The notes: a model not told the origin generated them from the sequence alone. Shown: positions 8,500-15,998, counted from the first letter of the stretch. The stretch is 64,000 nt of DNA from Streptomyces sp. CoH27 (GCF_020181035.1 NZ_JAIQYY010000012.1:258457-322456), one strand, 5' to 3'. Numbers and translations are program-made.

Positions 8500-9048
8500 T
8501 CAGATCGAACCGCCCGCGTCGCCTCCCGCCGGCGCCGGCGTCGACGGCTGCCCCGGCTGCGTCCCGTTCCCGCTGCCGTGGCTCTTGCCGGGCCCCTCGG
8601 GGTCGTAACCGTGGCCGTAGTACTTCGTCGTCTCGGCGCTGATCGCCGCCATACGGTCTCGGACATCCAGGTCGACGTTCTGGTAGCCCTTGTGCGAGGC
8701 CATGACGGCGATGCCCATGCCCTCCATGGAGTCCGACAGCAGCTTCGACAGCGTCTCCAGCTCGCTGATCACCGTCTCGTACGCGCTGAACAGCCCGGCC
8801 GCCTCTGCCCATGCACCGGCCCCGCCCCCGAACTGATGGCGTGCGAGCTGCTCCTGCCCGATCTTGCCTGGACCTGCCTGCGAGCCCTTCAGGTCGTGGA
8901 TCAGGGCGTCAACGCGCTTCTGGAAGGTCGTGAAGGACGACAGCTCCGTGGCCACATCAGCGACGGCGTCGCGTGCCACGTCAAACAGACCAGACACCCA
9001 CGACGACGTGCCCGACGCCGACCCCGACCCGGCATCGCTCGGCAACAC
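8500..9048 (-). CDS. ESX-like helical protein, first gene of T7SS-associated module
   Basis: A 182-residue protein starting at GTG, with GGGGAGG five bases upstream. Long amphipathic helices (SGLFDVARDAVADVATELSS, ETVISELETLSKLLSDSMEG) and a Gly/Pro/Ser tail of about 35 residues fit ESX-type secreted proteins; the turn region is FGGGAGAWAEA rather than a strict WxG. The next gene starts 37 bases downstream. The intergenic stretch before it contains the second copy of the TGAGTA palindrome. Confidence 0.7.
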   Translation of the reverse strand: MLPSDAGSGSASGTSSWVSGLFDVARDAVADVATELSSFTTFQKRVDALIHDLKGSQAGPGKIGQEQLARHQFGGGAGAWAEAAGLFSAYETVISELETLSKLLSDSMEGMGIAVMASHKGYQNVDLDVRDRMAAISAETTKYYGHGYDPEGPGKSHGSGNGTQPGQPSTPAPAGGDAGGSI

Positions 9049-9257
9049 ATCGTCCTCCCCGTATCGTCAGAACACCGGCCAAACACCGAAGCCGCACCAG
9101 CAACTCTAACTACCAAGAGTGACAGTAAGTAGTCGCTCTGTAGTGAAAAATGGCCAGCGGCGGGCCTTGCTTCCACCTGATACACCACCCGGACCCCGGC
9201 GGGGTCGGTGGCTGATCCAGCATGAACCCACCCAACACCCCGGTGCGTTCGGGCGCA
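9049..9257. other. intergenic leader of T7SS-associated module
   Basis: About 210 bases without a gene upstream of the ESX-like GTG at 9048. It is less GC-rich than its surroundings around 9105-9150 (AACTCTAACTACC, GTGAAAAATGG), which suits a promoter for the minus-strand module, but I cannot assign -35 and -10 boxes. Confidence 0.4.
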
Positions 9258-9275
9258 TGAGTACTTGTACTCAGA
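9258..9275. promoter_or_regulatory. palindrome TGAGTA-N3-GTACTCAGA, copy 2
   Basis: TGAGTA CTT GTACTCAGA, containing a 7-2-7 perfect inverted repeat (TGAGTAC / GTACTCA). It matches the site at 5440-5457 in both arms and in spacing. It lies about 210 bases before the first T7SS-associated gene (minus strand) and about 35 bases before the truncated DUF397 frame (plus strand). Confidence 0.55.
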
Positions 9276-9309
9276 GAGTGGGCGGTCCGCTGTGAATGGC
9301 CGATACCAG

Positions 9310-9441
9310 ATGGTGGTGGGCACTGAGCTGGCCTTGACCGAGCTACTCGCCTCGCGGGAGCGCCACCTCATCGACAGCCGCGAAGCGCTCCGTGCCCTCA
9401 TCCTGGAGCTCAAGGCCGGGAAGGCCGACCACCTGCTGTAG
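9310..9441 (+). pseudogene. truncated DUF397 copy
   Basis: The frame MVVGTELALT... runs into RHLIDSREALRALILELKAG and then KADHLL stop, nearly the same as the end of the DUF397 protein at 854-1045. Only the C-terminal third is recognisable; the N-terminal half of the family is absent, and no regulator gene precedes it. DNA identity of the shared part is about 90 percent over 82 bases and continues 6 bases past the stop (TAGGGCC). I call it a remnant left by duplication or by insertion of the intervening module. Confidence 0.75.
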
Positions 9442-9472
9442 GGCCGCCAGCGTGCCCCTGGAGTCGGGAGCG

Positions 9473-9865
9473 TCAGCGGTTCAGGTCCATGACCCCGACT
9501 CCGAGCCCGTTGTAGGCCTCCGGTGCGACAGTGGCCACCAGCCCACCCTCGGGGAGCATCGGGTTCGGTCGCGCCACATGTACAGCTGCCGCGATACCGG
9601 GGAGAACACCGCCGTGAAGCAGTTCGGCGACGGTCAAGGCCATCGCGTAGTCGTCATCGATGACGCGGAGCACGTCCAGCAGCACACCCGCATGGGCGAC
9701 GATCCCCGCGCGCTCGCGCTCCGCCTCCAGGAGGCTCAGCACAGGCACCCAGAGGCGCACGTCATCGCTCGACGCCGCGGCATGAATGAGGCCGGAGATC
9801 TGCTTGTTGCCGCCCATCGCCAGCAGCGTGGGGCTGTCGAGGACGTAGTGCTCGATCTGGTTCAA
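9473..9865 (-). CDS. PIN-domain toxin-like protein
   Basis: A 130-residue protein coupled to the upstream antitoxin by a TTGA overlap (TTG start, TGA stop). The N-terminal strand HYVLDSPTLLA gives the first PIN acidic residue (Asp10), and LSLLEAERERA the second; the third acidic residue usually found before the last helix is not obvious (PGIAAAVHVARP). PIN toxins are ribonucleases, often cutting tRNA or mRNA. The missing third acidic residue means activity is uncertain. Confidence 0.75.
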   Translation of the reverse strand: MNQIEHYVLDSPTLLAMGGNKQISGLIHAAASSDDVRLWVPVLSLLEAERERAGIVAHAGVLLDVLRVIDDDYAMALTVAELLHGGVLPGIAAAVHVARPNPMLPEGGLVATVAPEAYNGLGVGVMDLNR

Positions 9866-10143
9866 CTGGACGACTCCGCCTCTGCGAGAGCAGCCCGGTG
9901 AGCGGCGGTGGCCTCCCGCATCCTGCGACGCATCTCGGCGGATTCCTCATCCGTCACGTAATGCCCGAACCGCTCGGCAAGCAGGGCGCGGGTGCGATCG
10001 GCGCGCGCCCTGATCTGCTCGGGAGTCAGTGTCTGAGCAGCTATCTCCTGCATGAGGGCACGAAGACTGGTGCCCCGCGCTTCCGCCACGGCGGCGAGCT
10101 GGTCACGAACATCGGCGGGTACGCGAATCATGACGTCAGGCAT
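9862..10143 (-). CDS. ribbon-helix-helix-type antitoxin
   Basis: A 93-residue protein beginning MPDVMIRVPADVRDQLAAVA, a ribbon-helix-helix DNA-binding start, followed by a helical, charged C-terminus (RADRTRALLAERF, EMRRRMREATAAHR) suited to binding and blocking the toxin. It is the first gene of the pair, and a palindrome lies directly upstream, so the pair is probably self-repressed. Confidence 0.8.
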   Translation of the reverse strand: MPDVMIRVPADVRDQLAAVAEARGTSLRALMQEIAAQTLTPEQIRARADRTRALLAERFGHYVTDEESAEMRRRMREATAAHRAALAEAESSS

Positions 10144-10150
10144 GCCATGA

Positions 10151-10169
10151 GTATACGTGACGTATACGT
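10151..10169. promoter_or_regulatory. operator of PIN/antitoxin pair
   Basis: GTATACG TGA CGTATAC, a perfect 7-3-7 inverted repeat that also contains two direct TATACGT units 11 bases apart. It begins 8 bases before the antitoxin ATG on the minus strand, the usual position of an autoregulatory ribbon-helix-helix site. Confidence 0.7.
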
Positions 10170-10232
10170 CGAGTGCCTCGCATCGGCCAGCATCAGCGCC
10201 GCGTTGTCAGTGAGGTCGCTTAGCCTGCGCGC

Positions 10233-10652
10233 ATGAGAGCTTCAGGGACGTTCAAGGTCGAAGAGTTCACACCGGCGGACGTGCGGCTGCCGGAGCCCGT
10301 GGTCGAGACTGCGGCGGCCGTCGGGGTGGCCACGATGCGCAAGCGGTACGAGGGTGAGGTCGTCGGGGTGTCGGGGACGCTGTTCTCCACGGCGTTCGAC
10401 CAGGCCACGGCGACGGGGACGTACGTCGCACTGGAATCGTTCGAGGGGACGCTCCAGGGGCGGGCCGGCACCTTCAACTTCGCCCACTCGGCAACGACGG
10501 TCGGGCCGGACCGGGACAGCGGGGCCGAACTGTTCGTGATCGTGCCGGGGAGCGGGACGGGCGAGCTGACCGGAATCCGAGGGGAGGGCGGCATCGCGAT
10601 CGACACGGACGGCACTCATCGGATCTGGTTCGACTACGAGGTGGGCGCGTAA
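10233..10652 (+). CDS. DUF3224 domain protein
   Basis: A 139-residue small beta-rich protein (MRASGTFKVEEFTPADVRL ... YVALESFEGTLQGRAGTF ... GTGELTGIRGEGGIAIDTDG). The GTxxGRxGTF and GTGxLxGIxGxG patterns fit the DUF3224 family, a barrel-like fold of unknown function. A TAGCCT hexamer about 8 bases before the ATG and no ribosome site suggest a leaderless transcript. It stands alone between the toxin pair and the pilus locus. Confidence 0.8.
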   Translation: MRASGTFKVEEFTPADVRLPEPVVETAAAVGVATMRKRYEGEVVGVSGTLFSTAFDQATATGTYVALESFEGTLQGRAGTFNFAHSATTVGPDRDSGAELFVIVPGSGTGELTGIRGEGGIAIDTDGTHRIWFDYEVGA

Positions 10653-10664
10653 CCCTGTTACCGG

Positions 10665-11282
10665 TCATCCCTGGGTGCGCGGGAACGACACCTCCACCCG
10701 CCGGTTCTTCCGTCGCCCCTCCTCCGTGGAGTTGTCGGCGATGGGGAACTGTTCGCCGTAGCCGCGGACCTCGAAGGTGACGTTCGGGTCGTTCAGGTCC
10801 TGGTCGAGGACGGCCTGGACCGCGTTGGCGCGTTGCTTGGACAGGACGGCGCCGTGGGCCGTGGAGCCGAGGTTGTCGGTGAAGCCGAAGACCCGGATCT
10901 GGGTGGCGTTCTGCTTCTTGATCTCCTCGGCGATGGTCGCGATCCGCGCCTTCGCCTCGTCGCTGAGCTTGGCGCTGTCCTTGCTGAACAGGACCTCGGC
11001 CTGGAGGGCGAAGGTGACGTCCGCGTTGGTGTCCGACCGGCGTTCGTCCCCGCTCTGGTCCTCCACGACCGACTTGATGTCCAGCACCTTGGGCGCGGCG
11101 AGGGTGGCGCCCTCGGGGAGCTTGAGGTTCGGGGAGGTGGGGTCGATCTTCACGGGGGCGGCGGCGGAGGGGGCGGTGTCGGGGGGCTGGCTGGGGTCGG
11201 TGCCGTCGGCCCGGGCGGTGGGGGTGGCGGTGAGGAGGAGCGTGGTGGCGGTGAGGGTCAGGGCGAGACGGGTGATGGTCAC
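10665..11282 (-). CDS. OmpA-family peptidoglycan-binding protein of tad locus
   Basis: A 205-residue secreted protein. Residues 1-25 are a signal peptide ending ATPTARA. The C-terminal ~120 residues are an OmpA/MotB domain: EVLFSKDSAKLSDEAKARI, then IRVFGFTDNLGS, LSKQRANAVQAVL and RRKNRRVEVSF, containing the Asp and Arg that bind diaminopimelate. It is the last gene of the pilus operon, 7 bases after the lipoprotein, and probably fixes part of the apparatus to the cell wall. No lipobox is seen, so it is soluble or wall-held. Confidence 0.85.
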   Translation of the reverse strand: MTITRLALTLTATTLLLTATPTARADGTDPSQPPDTAPSAAAPVKIDPTSPNLKLPEGATLAAPKVLDIKSVVEDQSGDERRSDTNADVTFALQAEVLFSKDSAKLSDEAKARIATIAEEIKKQNATQIRVFGFTDNLGSTAHGAVLSKQRANAVQAVLDQDLNDPNVTFEVRGYGEQFPIADNSTEEGRRKNRRVEVSFPRTQG

Positions 11283-11289
11283 TGGTGCC

Positions 11290-11874
11290 TCACCCGGAGA
11301 TCTTGATGGTGGCCGAGGTGAACGTCGGCAGCTGGAACTCCACCTCGGACGTGTTCGCGGGAGGTGCGGGGAACTGCATGAACACCGCCAGGGTGGCGCC
11401 GGTCTGGAGTGTCGAGAAGCCGGTGGTGGTCAGCGGGCGGCCCTCGGTGTCCCGTAGCACGTAGTACCGCTTCTTGCCCTGCGAATCGACCAGTGTGGCG
11501 CCGCCCAGGGACTTGCCGTTCTTGATGATCTCGGTCTCGTTCCCGCTCAGGGCGGAGGGGATCACCACGATCTGGGCCCCGTCGTTCTTCAGCATGCCGT
11601 TGACTGTGACGAACCCGCCCGAGTCCCGCTGGGCGGAGGTGATCTGGAGGTCCAGACCGTCCGATCCCCTCACCTCGGCCAGCGGCCGGTCCGACTGACC
11701 CTCCTGGGCGCTGGGGCCGGAGCCGCTCGTCCTGGAGGTGGACGGCGAGTTGTCCGGCTTCTTGGCGTCGCCGCCACCGCTTCCCCCGCAACCCGCCGCA
11801 CCGACGGCCAGACCGGCCGCGAGAGCCAACGCGACCATCCCCCTGCGGGCCCTCGCAGTGAACCGCATGCTCAT
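11290..11874 (-). CDS. lipoprotein of tad locus
   Basis: About 194 residues from the ATG of MSMRFTARARRG. The signal ends in the lipobox GAAGC (Cys about 26), followed by a Gly/Ser/Pro linker and a beta-rich domain (LDLQITSAQRDSGGFVTVNG, a fold like secreted Ig-type domains that sense or bind ligands). It lies between the TadG gene and the OmpA-like gene with short gaps and belongs to the same operon. Its role in pilus assembly is unknown. A longer open frame upstream is not used because it lacks a ribosome site and overlaps TadG. Confidence 0.75.
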   Translation of the reverse strand: MSMRFTARARRGMVALALAAGLAVGAAGCGGSGGGDAKKPDNSPSTSRTSGSGPSAQEGQSDRPLAEVRGSDGLDLQITSAQRDSGGFVTVNGMLKNDGAQIVVIPSALSGNETEIIKNGKSLGGATLVDSQGKKRYYVLRDTEGRPLTTTGFSTLQTGATLAVFMQFPAPPANTSEVEFQLPTFTSATIKISG

Positions 11875-11908
11875 CGCTCCGCTTCCTTCGTCATTCATGG
11901 TTCGCTCG

Positions 11909-12508
11909 TCAGTCAGCCAGGTGGACGTCGAAGAGGTCTTCGGGCTTCGGGAGCCCCGCTGGGTCGTCCGGCTTGGGCTGCCAGACCTTGTCCTTGCAGG
12001 TGAGTTGGGGCAGATCGGCGCCTTTTGCACCCGCGTCGGGGAGCTTGAATGTGCAAAGGGGTTCGATCTCGGCGATGGCGTGCGCCTTCGACCTGACGTT
12101 CTCCGTCCCTGGTACGACAGACCGGCCGACGGACTTGTTCGTCTCCACATCGGCCTGGTACTTCAACAACTCCGGGGAGAAACAGGCGCTCAGTCGGGCA
12201 TCGTTCTGCGTGGCCAGTTGCCCGGCCCGCCCGCACGGGGCATTCGGGTCGTCGATGCCCGCCTTGCCGTCGAGGATGTCCTGCCATTTCGTCGGGTCCA
12301 GCAGGACTTTCACCCACGCGCCCGCAAGCTGGTCACGCGTGTTCTGGGCGGCCGCCAGCGCTGCCGCGTCCGCCGCCGCCTGCGCTCCGCTCCGGTTCAC
12401 CGAGGCCTGGCCGACCGCGAGGTAGGCGAGAGCGAGAAAGAGCAGACCCGCCACCACCGTGAGGTAGATGGGGAAGGCCTGCCCTGCGTCGTTGCGCGGA
12501 GAGATCAG
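11909..12508 (-). CDS. tadG: TadG-like pilus assembly protein, start codon unusual
   Basis: About 199 residues with DAGQAFPIYLTVVAGLLFLA near the start, a TadE/TadG N-terminal membrane helix followed by QASVNRSGAQAAADAAALAAAQ, the signature of Flp-type TadG proteins. The remainder is extracellular, with five cysteines. No ATG, GTG or TTG lies near the expected start; the codon overlapping the upstream pilin stop is CTG (CTGA), so initiation at CTG by coupling, or at a GTG inside the membrane helix, must be considered. The 5' boundary is therefore uncertain. Confidence 0.7.
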   Translation of the reverse strand: MISPRNDAGQAFPIYLTVVAGLLFLALAYLAVGQASVNRSGAQAAADAAALAAAQNTRDQLAGAWVKVLLDPTKWQDILDGKAGIDDPNAPCGRAGQLATQNDARLSACFSPELLKYQADVETNKSVGRSVVPGTENVRSKAHAIAEIEPLCTFKLPDAGAKGADLPQLTCKDKVWQPKPDDPAGLPKPEDLFDVHLAD

Positions 12509-12702
12509 CCGCCGGTGACCTCGGAGATCTTCCTCGTGATCGCATCGAAGATCGTCTGCCCGATGCTCGTCCCCGTGATCGCCAACACGATCGCCACGAC
12601 CACCGCGATGATGCCGAGGTACTCCACCGCGGTCTGACCCCGGTCGCTGCGTGCGGCGCGGGTCTGCAGGTACGCGACGGTGGTGTTGAACCATTTGCTC
12701 AC
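12505..12702 (-). CDS. small Flp/Tad-type pilin
   Basis: A 65-residue protein from GTG (VSKWFNTTVAYLQT) with GGAGGGG before it. RGQTAVEYLGIIAVVVAIVLAI is a class III pilin signature: the Glu at +5 after a Gly cut point and a hydrophobic helix. This would be the major pilus subunit. The stop overlaps the proposed TadG start. No prepilin peptidase gene is in the window, so processing must come from elsewhere. Confidence 0.8.
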   Translation of the reverse strand: MSKWFNTTVAYLQTRAARSDRGQTAVEYLGIIAVVVAIVLAITGTSIGQTIFDAITRKISEVTGG

Positions 12703-12812
12703 GGTTGTCCCCTCCAGCTTCGCCTCCGGTCCGGGCACCGTACGGCCGGAGGTCACCGTCCCCGAAGGGCCCCAGGGCCCAACTCCAGGCCCAATCCCTG
12801 TACGCCTCCATG

Positions 12813-13556
12813 TCATGCCACCCCCAGCCACTTCGCGGCGGCCTGGGATCTGGTGGTGCTCTGGAGTTTGGCGAAGATACGGTTGATGTGGTTCTTGACC
12901 GTCTTCTCGGAGATGAAGCAGGCGGCGGCGATCTGCTGGTTGGTCATGCCGGACGCGATGAGGTCCATGATCTCCGCCTCCCTCGTACTCAGCCGATACC
13001 GGGACCGGAGCCGGGACCCAGAATGGGATGACTCTCCCATGGAGGGTTGCAGTTGCGAAAGCTGTTGAGAGGTACTTTCCCTTAAAATTGGCGGAAGTTG
13101 AGGTTCGATGTGTGCAGATGCACCGGCACGGAGCAGTCCCAGCAACGCCTGTGCCGCCCCCGGCGTCACATGCGGCCGCCCCTCCCGTACGTCCCGTACG
13201 GCCCGTACCAGCTGCTCCGTCGTGAACTCCCCGTGCACCAGATATCCCCCCGCCCCCAGCCGCAACGCCTCCCGCACGGTCTCCGTCTCGTGGCTGTAGG
13301 TGAGCATCATGACGGGGGCCAGCCGTACCAGGTGCGGCAATGCCGAGATTCCGTCGACTCCGGGCATGCGGACGTCGAGCAGGATGACGTCCGGGCGGTG
13401 CCGTACGGCGGCCTCGTACGCCTCCTGGCCGTCCGTCGCCTCCGCCACCACCGTCGTGTCCGCACGCCCGGACAGCAGGGCCGTCAGACCGGCCCGGACC
13501 ACGGGGTTGTCGTCGGCCACCAGCAGTCGCAGCGGCGCGGGGTGAGTGTCCTGCAT
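12813..13556 (-). CDS. NarL/FixJ-type response regulator with TTA codon
   Basis: A 247-residue two-component regulator. The receiver domain (1-120) has the acidic pair Asp15/Asp16 and the phospho-acceptor Asp61 (VILLDVRMPG), but the conserved Lys after GYLL is His108 (GGYLVHGEF). A LuxR-type helix-turn-helix occupies about 182-245 (LSTREAEIMDLIASGMTNQQIAAA). The linker (about 150-180, Ser/Gln-rich) is coded by unusually AT-rich DNA at 13020-13100 and contains a TTA codon at position 158, so translation should need the bldA tRNA. It follows its histidine kinase within the tad cluster and probably controls pilus genes. Confidence 0.85.
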   Translation of the reverse strand: MQDTHPAPLRLLVADDNPVVRAGLTALLSGRADTTVVAEATDGQEAYEAAVRHRPDVILLDVRMPGVDGISALPHLVRLAPVMMLTYSHETETVREALRLGAGGYLVHGEFTTEQLVRAVRDVREGRPHVTPGAAQALLGLLRAGASAHIEPQLPPILRESTSQQLSQLQPSMGESSHSGSRLRSRYRLSTREAEIMDLIASGMTNQQIAAACFISEKTVKNHINRIFAKLQSTTRSQAAAKWLGVA

Positions 13557-13572
13557 GGTGTGGTGCCTCCTC

Positions 13573-15072
13573 TCAGGGTTCCCGGGTCGCGGGGGCGGGG
13601 GCGGTCAGGGCCGACAGCGGTAGTTCCACGCGTACTTCCGTGCCCCGCTCCCGGTCGCCCCGGCCGATACGGATCCTGGCTCCCGCCTGCGCCGCCCGCT
13701 CCACCATGCCGAGCAGCCCGAAGTGGCCGGACGCCCGCAGGCGTTCGAGCGTGGTGTCCGGCGGAAGGCCGCGGCCGTCGTCGTGGACCGACAGGCGCAG
13801 CAGGCCGCCGACCACCGCCACGTGCACGTCCACCTGGGTCGCGGACGCGTGCCGGTGGGCGTTCTCCAGCGCCTCCGCCGTGATGGACAGGAGGTGGCGG
13901 GCCGACGCGACGGGGAGAGCGGGGATGTCCAGCGGTGGGAACGAGCACGTGACCTTCAATGACGTGCGGGAGGTGAAGTCCCTTACGTATGAATGGAGTT
14001 CTGGCCCGAGAGGGGTCATCTCCTGCACGCCCTCCCGGCGCAGGTCCCTCAGCAGTTCCCTCGACTCCGTCGCCGCCCTGCGTGCCGAGCGGGACACCAG
14101 GTCGGCCTGGTCCCTGATCCTGGCCGGGTCGGGATCCTGCGTCGACGCCGTGGCCGCCAGGCCGTCCGCCGCCAGGGCCACGCCGTACAGGGTCTTGGCC
14201 ACGGAGTCGTGCATCTCGCGGGCCAGCCGGGCGCGTTCCGCGCTCACCGCCTCCGCCGCCGCGAGGCGCGCCTGGGCCGTCGTCAGGGCCTGGGTCGCGG
14301 CGCCGAAGCGGAGCATCAGGCCCCGCAGGGTCGAGCCCATGGCGCCGGCGATGACACACAGGCCGGGAAGGAGGAGGGCCTCGGCGACCGGGGCGTGCCG
14401 GTCGGCCTTCAGGGTGGCGTGGACCAGCAGCAGGATCAGGCCCTGGAGGGAGGCGAAACAGGCCGCGCCCCGCCAGCTGTAGACGAGCCCGGCCAGCAGC
14501 GGGGTGCAGACGCTGACGTAGGCCAGGGTGGTGTCGGGGCCGGCCGAGACGAGGAGGAGGGAGCCGATGAGGGTGTCCGCCGCGAGGAGCGTGGGGTGGC
14601 GCAGGAGGAGGGGACCGAAGCGTTCCCAGTCGCGGAAGAGGACGTAGGACACCATGAAGGTGACGACCACGGCCACGCCGACCAGGCGCACGCCCAGACC
14701 CGGGGCCGCGTGGAGCAGCGCCGCCGGAGCCGCCAGGGCGATCATGGCCAGCCGGAAGCCGAAGACCTGCCGGCACAGCGCCTGCAACGCGCTGACCTGG
14801 ATCTTCACCGAGGGTTCGGAGGATGAGGGTGCGGTGGGTGAGGCTTCGGACCTTTCGGCCGCTGTGTCCACCGGCGGCTTCGCGCGGCGCAGCCGTACGA
14901 AACGACCGCCGGCGCCCCTCAGCCATCCCCCGATCCAGACCCCGACGCCCCTCAGCCACTCCCCGATCCAGACCCCGACGCCCCTCAGCCACTCTCCGAT
15001 CCAGACCCCGACGCCCTTCAGCCACCCACCCGCCGGCCGCCCGCCCCGACCCGTCACCCCGGCCACCGTCAC
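13573..15072 (-). CDS. HisKA_3-type sensor histidine kinase of tad locus
   Basis: About 499 residues from GTG. Residues 15-56 are tandem Trp-rich repeats (see repeat entry). Several membrane helices lie at about 108-245. The dimerisation and phosphorylation motif is LAREMHDSVAKTLYGV (His288), and the ATPase motifs are ALENAHRHA (N box), DDGRGLPPD and GHFGLLGM. This is the NarL-type partner kinase, 16 bases before the response regulator gene. GAGG lies 8 bases before the start. The exposed N-terminal repeats are unusual for the family. The signal is unknown; developmental or cell-surface cues are likely. Confidence 0.85.
   Translation of the reverse strand: MTVAGVTGRGGRPAGGWLKGVGVWIGEWLRGVGVWIGEWLRGVGVWIGGWLRGAGGRFVRLRRAKPPVDTAAERSEASPTAPSSSEPSVKIQVSALQALCRQVFGFRLAMIALAAPAALLHAAPGLGVRLVGVAVVVTFMVSYVLFRDWERFGPLLLRHPTLLAADTLIGSLLLVSAGPDTTLAYVSVCTPLLAGLVYSWRGAACFASLQGLILLLVHATLKADRHAPVAEALLLPGLCVIAGAMGSTLRGLMLRFGAATQALTTAQARLAAAEAVSAERARLAREMHDSVAKTLYGVALAADGLAATASTQDPDPARIRDQADLVSRSARRAATESRELLRDLRREGVQEMTPLGPELHSYVRDFTSRTSLKVTCSFPPLDIPALPVASARHLLSITAEALENAHRHASATQVDVHVAVVGGLLRLSVHDDGRGLPPDTTLERLRASGHFGLLGMVERAAQAGARIRIGRGDRERGTEVRVELPLSALTAPAPATREP
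14905..15027. repeat. 33-bp tandem repeats coding kinase N-terminus
   Basis: Nearly four copies of a 33-bp unit (two central ones nearly identical) coding an 11-residue unit GEWLRGVGVWI. The unit has two Trp per repeat and would form an amphipathic patch before the first membrane helix. Confidence 0.85.
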
Positions 15073-15079
15073 CGCCGCC

Positions 15080-15982
15080 TCACTTCCCCGTGAGCGAGCC
15101 GAAGTCCACCCCGGAGCCCAGGATCAGGCCCGCGCCGAGCAGCAGCATCGTCGCCGGGACCATGAACGTGGTGATCATCAGCGTGGCCTTCGGCACCGCG
15201 CGGGCGGCCTTGCGGCGGGCGTTCTGGGCGTCGGTGCGGCGCATGTCCTTCGCCAGGGAGACCAGGGTGTCCACGATGGGTGCGCCCAGCTCCTCCCCCT
15301 GCTGCAGTGCCGTCACGAACATCGCCACCTGCTCGGAGTCGTTGCGCCGGCGCAGCTCGGTGAAGGCCTGGCGGCGGCTCATGCCGAGGTCCATCTGGCG
15401 TAGGGTGATGCGCAGTTCGTCGGCCCAGGGGCCCTCGTAGTGGGAGGCGACCCGGTCCAGGGCCTGGCGGAAGCCGAGTCCGGCGCTGACCACCACCGCG
15501 AGCACGTCCAGGAAGTCCGGCAGGGTGCGCTCGATGACGTCCCTGCGGACCCGGATCGCCGACCAGATGCCTACCTCCGTCCAGAACGCGCCGAAGAGCA
15601 GCAGCAGTACGGCGACGAACCACTGGCCGCGGAGGAGGAACACGACGCAGCCGACGGCGCCCAGCGCGCCGTAGACCGCCCGGCGGGCCGCGTAGCGGTC
15701 GATGGTCAGGCCGCCCGGGTTGCCCGCCAGGTCGATCTTGCGGCGGTACTTGGCGACCAGCCGCGGGCCCATCAGGCGCAGTACGGCGGGGGCGTAGCGC
15801 ATGCCCATGCGGTCGATGACCGAGCCGACCGCGCCGGTGCGGGTGGCGCCGACCTCCAGGGCGACGGCGAGGTCGCCGGGGAGCTTGGCGTCCGCGCGGT
15901 ACATACGGATGCCGGCGAAGGCGCCCCAGACACCGAGGCCCATCAGCAGCGCGAGCAGGATTCCCACCATCGGAGCCGTCAT
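15080..15982 (-). CDS. tadC: TadC-type type II/IV secretion F-family membrane protein
   Basis: A 300-residue inner-membrane protein of the GspF/TadC family: membrane helices at the N-terminus (MVGILLALLMGLGVWGAFAG), in the middle (VFLLRGQWFVAVLLLLFG) and at the C-terminus (MVPATMLLLGAGLILGS), with the F-domain between (ERTLPDFLDVLAVVVSAGLG). TadB and TadC form the platform on which the pilin is extruded. It lies 16 bases after TadB and 7 bases before the kinase gene. Confidence 0.88.
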   Translation of the reverse strand: MTAPMVGILLALLMGLGVWGAFAGIRMYRADAKLPGDLAVALEVGATRTGAVGSVIDRMGMRYAPAVLRLMGPRLVAKYRRKIDLAGNPGGLTIDRYAARRAVYGALGAVGCVVFLLRGQWFVAVLLLLFGAFWTEVGIWSAIRVRRDVIERTLPDFLDVLAVVVSAGLGFRQALDRVASHYEGPWADELRITLRQMDLGMSRRQAFTELRRRNDSEQVAMFVTALQQGEELGAPIVDTLVSLAKDMRRTDAQNARRKAARAVPKATLMITTFMVPATMLLLGAGLILGSGVDFGSLTGK

Positions 15983-15998
15983 CGGATCGCCCGCCCCC

